Of a stretch of 14,489 nucleotides of DNA, positions 14,408-14,489 are shown one piece after another. Below the pieces are notes generated by a model. It saw nothing but the letters and a program-made list of their open reading frames with translations, ran no database searches and was not told the DNA's origin. This DNA comes from Bacillota bacterium (GTDB lineage Bacteria; Bacillota; Desulfotomaculia; Desulfotomaculales; Desulfotomaculaceae). Position 1 is the stretch's first letter. Each line of letters starts with the position of its first letter. Position numbers and translations under genes: made by a program. The stretch covers positions 1 through 14,489 of the forward strand of contig JAMCWI010000162.1 in NCBI GenBank assembly GCA_023481335.1. The letters run 5' to 3'.

Positions 14408-14489
14408 AAGAATTTATTGGGGATCTTTATTCTTCTTCTCTCTTCTCTGTCACTTGAGCAACGGCGGTTTTTAAAAGCTCCACATGCAC
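14369..14489. mobile_element. Possible edge of an insertion in yajC, with the C-terminal end of a minus-strand gene (stop at 14427-14429)
   Basis: Sequence after 14368 no longer encodes YajC. On the minus strand, a frame open from the window edge (14489) runs 20 codons to TAA at 14427-14429. It ends in QVTEKREEE, a charged tail typical of many proteins. The 58 bases between that stop and the break are non-coding, a layout common at the ends of insertion sequences. No terminal repeat, target duplication or transposase motif can be tested because the window ends. A simple rearrangement or replacement is equally possible. Confidence 0.35.

Overview
The window reads as chromosomal DNA of an anaerobic, endospore-forming Firmicute, most likely of the Desulfotomaculum/Desulforamulus (Peptococcaceae) type. 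This is inferred from three things: an NAD-linked multi-subunit iron-sulfur flavoprotein complex of the [FeFe]-hydrogenase type, a BofC-like sporulation protein, and the Firmicute gene order (yebC)-bofC-ruvCAB-queA-tgt-yajC. There is no tRNA, rRNA or CRISPR array.

Left block (1-2872, minus strand): hydC-hydB-hydA-like genes. A NuoE-like subunit (hydC) overlaps a NuoF-like FMN/NADH subunit carrying extra Fe-S domains (hydB). The N-terminal part of the large Fe-S subunit follows and is cut by the window edge. Together they would couple NAD(H) and ferredoxin to H2 (or formate). A 632-base AT-rich, palindrome-rich intergenic region (2873-3504) separates this operon from the divergent nadE (NAD synthase).

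Middle block (3505-8093): nadE is followed directly by a 23-codon relic of the 3' end of yebC with its terminator. Next come a BofC-like membrane-anchored or secreted protein and two convergent CNNM/CorC-type membrane proteins. These two share an 18-bp bidirectional UUCG terminator and a heptamer-repeat hairpin that supplies the last codons of the second gene.

Right block (8234-14489, plus strand): ruvC-ruvA-ruvB (Holliday junction processing) are followed by a small coiled-coil protein built on 21-bp repeats, queH, a DUF2905 membrane protein, queA and tgt. Tgt, QueA and QueH carry out three consecutive late steps of queuosine tRNA modification (base exchange, epoxyqueuosine formation, reduction to queuosine). 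The last gene, yajC, is normal for 71 codons and then switches to unrelated sequence, which looks like the edge of an insertion.

The most notable points are the two damaged genes at the borders of the conserved block (yebC relic, yajC truncation), the heptamer repeat recruited as coding sequence, and possible structured leaders. No clearly new multi-gene system is visible; most genes are recognisable housekeeping or energy-metabolism genes.
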